Positions 12,619 to 14,889 of a DNA stretch of 14,889 bases are shown in pieces (the first letter of the stretch is position 1; the number at the start of each line of letters is the position of its first letter). Position numbers and translations under genes: made by a program. The notes beneath the pieces are model-generated. The model was not told where the DNA came from. It searched no databases and saw only the letters and a program-made list of their open reading frames with translations. Source of the DNA: an uncultured Bacteroides sp. (lineage in GTDB: Bacteria > Bacteroidota > Bacteroidia > Bacteroidales > Bacteroidaceae); NCBI GenBank assembly GCA_900557355.1, contig USSR01000089.1, positions 1-14,889 of the forward strand. The letters run 5' to 3'.

Positions 12619-12919
12619 AGGCATCCTCCCAATCAATAGACATTTGCCGTTTATCCGGCTCTAACCAATATAGTTTTCTTCTATCGTCCAGACGAACGTC
12701 TTTAATATCCCAGCCTTCATCATTGCGGAGGGTGGAGATTACACGTCTGGCATCATTCGAATTTGTTTCAGCGTTGATTTCTTTTGCTGTTACCTTCCGG
12801 CCAGATAAGAAAATAGATCGTACCTGTTGGATGATTCGTGAGGAATGATTATCTTTGCTCCTGTCATTAAGGGGATTGGCAGTTGTGGAGGCTGCTTTTT
12901 TCTTTTCTTTCATAGTCAT
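12608..12919 (-). CDS. Winged-helix DNA-binding protein
   Basis: A 103-aa protein. The first 25 residues are basic and disordered. Residues about 28-90 form a winged helix: IIQQVRSIFLSGRKVTAKEI, NSNDARRVISTLRNDEGWDI, then a wing around KLYWLEP. This type often precedes replication genes in Bacteroides phages. It may recognise the replication origin or regulate the operon. Its ATG overlaps the previous gene's stop by four bases (ATGA), and its end overlaps the DUF6291-like gene, so the three are translated together. Confidence 0.65.
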   Translation of the reverse strand: MTMKEKKKAASTTANPLNDRSKDNHSSRIIQQVRSIFLSGRKVTAKEINAETNSNDARRVISTLRNDEGWDIKDVRLDDRRKLYWLEPDKRQMSIDWEDAYGK

Positions 12920-13221
12920 GCCCTCCGATATTTGAATACGACCTGTTTTTTTACAGCCTCATCAATAGCGTCTGCTTCATAAAGGATTCTACTACCTACA
13001 CGCTTGGAGATAAGAAGTCCGTCTTTTGTTATCCTTGCCAATGTTGGTAAGGTGACATGAAGGATTTCAGCGGCTTCTTTTCGAGTGTAGAATTTTGGTT
13101 CTTTCTTTGATGCGGCTAATACTCTCTCTGATACTCTGTCTACTATTTCGTCAATAATAGGGGAGATGAAGCCCATAACGATCTGTTGCGTCTGGGTAAT
13201 GTTAATGTCTAACTTTCCCAT
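12916..13221 (-). CDS. Excisionase-like HTH protein (copy 2)
   Basis: A 101-aa protein. The N-terminal 45 residues are helical and probably mediate oligomerisation. Residues about 47-95 are a MerR/HTH_17 excisionase-type domain: FYTRKEAAEILHVTLPTLAR, then GLLISKRVGSRILYEADAID. Such proteins bend DNA for integrase-driven excision or act as regulators. It is a paralogue of the 103-aa protein just upstream (13226-13537), with the same layout of a helical head and an HTH_17 tail. It starts 4 bases after that gene stops. Confidence 0.75.
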   Translation of the reverse strand: MGKLDINITQTQQIVMGFISPIIDEIVDRVSERVLAASKKEPKFYTRKEAAEILHVTLPTLARITKDGLLISKRVGSRILYEADAIDEAVKKQVVFKYRRA

Positions 13222-13225
13222 GTCT

Positions 13226-13537
13226 TTAGGATTTAGATACCTTTTTCAAGGCGTTATTAATATCACTATCAGTGTAATATACACGTGAACCAACTTTTCG
13301 GGCGTTAATAATCCCCAACTTAGTCCAGTTATCTAAAGTAACAAGGGAGATTTGTAGCTTTTCTGCTGCTACTTTACGTTTGTAAAGTCCGTCTTTGGGA
13401 CTTACGTCTACTTTGAGAGTAGAATCTATTATATCAGCCAACTTCTTGTCAAGTAAGCGGCTCAACATACTTTCAAGGTCACTCATTGTTGCGCCTTGAA
13501 TAAGTATTGAATTAGGGGTAGAAATAAATTGCTCCAT
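13226..13537 (-). CDS. Excisionase-like HTH protein (copy 1)
   Basis: A 103-aa protein. The N-terminal helical part (TMSDLESMLSRLLDKKLADI) is followed by an HTH_17 domain at about 50-98: LYKRKVAAEKLQISLVTLDNW, then GIINARKVGSRVYYTDSDIN. ATG at 13537. A palindromic site at 13586-13610 lies about 50 bases upstream, a natural operator for this protein or its neighbour. With the paralogue at 12916 it may form a pair, for example one excisionase and one regulator, or a heterodimer. Confidence 0.75.
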   Translation of the reverse strand: MEQFISTPNSILIQGATMSDLESMLSRLLDKKLADIIDSTLKVDVSPKDGLYKRKVAAEKLQISLVTLDNWTKLGIINARKVGSRVYYTDSDINNALKKVSKS

Positions 13538-13585
13538 AACCTTTCGTTTTTGATTACGGAGCAAAGTTTGTTTGCGTTTTATTGC

Positions 13586-13610
13586 TTAGGATATCCTAAC
13601 CATATCCTAA
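13586..13610. promoter_or_regulatory. Palindromic operator with extra half-site
   Basis: TTAGGATATCCTAA (13586-13599) is a perfect 14-base palindrome. A further half-site, ATATCCTAA, is at 13602-13610, 11 bases on and in direct repeat. The site lies between the stop of the RteC-like gene and the start of the excisionase-like pair. It is probably bound by one of the HTH proteins or by the Xre or S24-associated repressor system. No consensus -7 box overlaps it. Confidence 0.6.
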
Positions 13611-13624
13611 ATTAGAGTAGAATC

Positions 13625-14473
13625 TTAAACTTTTCCTCTTTTTATTTTATCTGCCAAAGAAATCAGCCCCACACTTTCAAAATATGAAGCAACAAAATCA
13701 CAATCATTATTAAAGCTGTTTTTTTCTTTTTCAGAATCAGGATCTTTCCTTTCAATCAACTTATATGCAGTTGTATTTTGCGGAAGTGATTCAGATTGTT
13801 TACCTGTTAAAAATTGGATAAATCCAGCTATGGCTGTTTTATCAACATTTCCTGTGTTAATTCCTAACTTGGATAATAATTCAACAATTGCCATTGTTTG
13901 TCTTTTAGTCGTAAATTGCCTACTTCTAGTTGGGCTATTTCCTATTTCGGATTTTATAATATCAGTCAGGTCAACTTCTGAACGTTCCCTTTGTATACCT
14001 ACAGATTCAATATTAATACCGAAATCATAAAGGGTATTAAAAAGGATATTTTCAAACGGAATAAGTTCTTCCTTGTAAAAATGGGATAAACGTTTATTCT
14101 CATAATCTTCGTTTTTTAGTTCAATAGAGATATCATTTTCTGATTTTATATAATAAATTCCTGAATCAATACCTAATACAATTTTGTCGTTAAAACTATC
14201 GTCTATAAGTTCTTCAATGACTGTTTTATGAGCATTGTTGTTGTTTATCAGAAGCTTAGCATATATATATCTATCCTCTCTACAATGTAAATTCAATAAT
14301 TTATTGGTTATATTATCTAATGATTTATGCATTAAATCATAATCAATAATGCGGCTTGAATAAATATCATATGATTTAGTTTGATAATCCTTTAATGGAC
14401 TGATATCTGAATCTATTTTTATCTGTATTAGTTTGTTTCTGAAATCGTAATAAAAGGCTCGTATATTTTCCAT
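13625..14473 (-). CDS. Hypothetical mobile-element protein, RteC-like C-terminal part
   Basis: A 282-aa, AT-rich gene. The C-terminal half (about residues 175-275: RQTMAIVELLSKLGI, then FIQFLTGKQSESL and NDCDFVASYFESVGLISLADKI) resembles the end of RteC and related proteins of Bacteroides mobile elements. RteC promotes expression of excision genes in CTnDOT. A role in switching on the excision or replication genes just downstream would fit. The N-terminal half is not recognised. The ATG at 14473 is used; a TTG frame begins at 14497. It sits between the integrase (68 bases upstream) and the excisionase-like pair. Confidence 0.5.
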   Translation of the reverse strand: MENIRAFYYDFRNKLIQIKIDSDISPLKDYQTKSYDIYSSRIIDYDLMHKSLDNITNKLLNLHCREDRYIYAKLLINNNNAHKTVIEELIDDSFNDKIVLGIDSGIYYIKSENDISIELKNEDYENKRLSHFYKEELIPFENILFNTLYDFGINIESVGIQRERSEVDLTDIIKSEIGNSPTRSRQFTTKRQTMAIVELLSKLGINTGNVDKTAIAGFIQFLTGKQSESLPQNTTAYKLIERKDPDSEKEKNSFNNDCDFVASYFESVGLISLADKIKRGKV

Positions 14474-14540
14474 TTTTACATAACTTTTAATAAACAATCA
14501 TTTTTTTGTTGCTTCATGAGGGTGTTAAAATGTCACATTC

Positions 14541-14889
14541 TCATTTAGCTATTCGTAATTTCGTGAAATAATCTTCTTTTGCTGCTAGCATACTCTTTTC
14601 TGATTCATCCAGTTTAAGATATGTTTTTAGTTGCTGCTCGCTGCTGTGTCCGGTGATAGCCATTATAGAACTTAATGAAGCCCCGGCTTTATACATATTG
14701 GTTGCTAAACTTCTCCGGCAGGTATGAGTTTTAAGAAGGTCGCAGAAACGTTTTTTAGCGGTATACTCCATCGCTCCCCGTTGTTCGTCAAACTCTACTA
14801 TTTCCGTCCATCCTAAAGCTTCGCCAATCTCTTTAATATGGTCGTTTATCTTTTGGTCGTAGACTTTGGGAAGTGTACCGTTATATTTG
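14541..14889 (-). CDS. int: Tyrosine recombinase (integrase), C-terminal part only
   Basis: The gene runs off the right edge; the last 115 residues are visible. They hold the end of the catalytic domain: HTCRRSLAT supplies the H-x-x-R pair, AITGHSS the second His, and KTYLKL the Tyr nucleophile that links covalently to DNA. The layout fits Bacteroides phage and conjugative-element integrases of about 400 aa, so roughly 290 residues (870 bases) lie outside. It should catalyse integration into, and excision from, the tRNA-linked site. It is read leftward in the same direction as the excision and replication genes. The 3' tRNA copy expected at the far attachment site would lie beyond it. Confidence 0.92.
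   Translation of the reverse strand, partial: KYNGTLPKVYDQKINDHIKEIGEALGWTEIVEFDEQRGAMEYTAKKRFCDLLKTHTCRRSLATNMYKAGASLSSIMAITGHSSEQQLKTYLKLDESEKSMLAAKEDYFTKLRIAK

Noticed and set aside
1..14889. An integrative conjugative element
   Set aside because: The RteC-like protein and integrase could fit, but no relaxase, coupling protein or Tra gene is present, while small terminases, RusA and a phage-type DnaB module are.

Overview
The window is AT-rich DNA from a member of the Bacteroidales, probably Bacteroides, Phocaeicola or Parabacteroides. This rests on the promoter shape (TTTG, 19-base spacer, TAnnTTTG), weak Shine-Dalgarno sites, and protein families typical of mobile elements in that order. 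It starts in the 3' part of a tRNA gene, most likely tRNA-Cys, and ends inside a tyrosine recombinase gene. Between these lies what looks like almost all of a tRNA-integrated element. With the missing part of the integrase added, it would be about 15.5-16 kb.

Layout, left to right. Positions 1-76 hold the tRNA 3' end and its terminator, then a tandem 10-bp repeat. Positions 157-897 hold a Fic-fold protein with a ruined catalytic loop. Positions 898-1140 are non-coding and carry two copies of a sequence that also lies inside the P22 gp3-like terminase gene at 6216-6698. Positions 1141-3305 are a leftward set of small genes: a DNA-binding-like protein, a lone S24 peptidase domain, coiled-coil proteins and two micro-ORFs. 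A clear Bacteroides-type promoter drives most of them. Positions 3475-5908 are a rightward cassette: Xre regulator, class II Fic, class III Fic and a possible HEPN protein, closed by a terminator. Positions 5996-9683 are a leftward packaging/tail-like module: a 139-aa protein, a 603-aa tail-hub-like protein, a 53-aa acidic protein, two unrelated small terminase proteins and a small helical protein. Positions 9817-13537 are a leftward replication/control module: two excisionase-like HTH proteins, a winged-helix protein, a DUF6291-like protein, a DnaB helicase and a RusA resolvase. Positions 13625-14889 hold an RteC-like protein and the integrase C-terminus.

The element has integration, excision control, replication and small-terminase functions. 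The window shows no large terminase, portal, capsid, protease, tape measure or lysis gene, and no conjugation gene. That content and size resemble a phage satellite of the PICI type rather than a complete prophage. In the most interesting reading, it replicates itself with its own DnaB module and redirects a helper phage's headful packaging motor with its own small terminase. The extra pac-like sites near its left end would mark its DNA, and the Fic/HEPN cassette would be anti-phage or stability cargo. This remains inference, because the right end of the element is outside the window.
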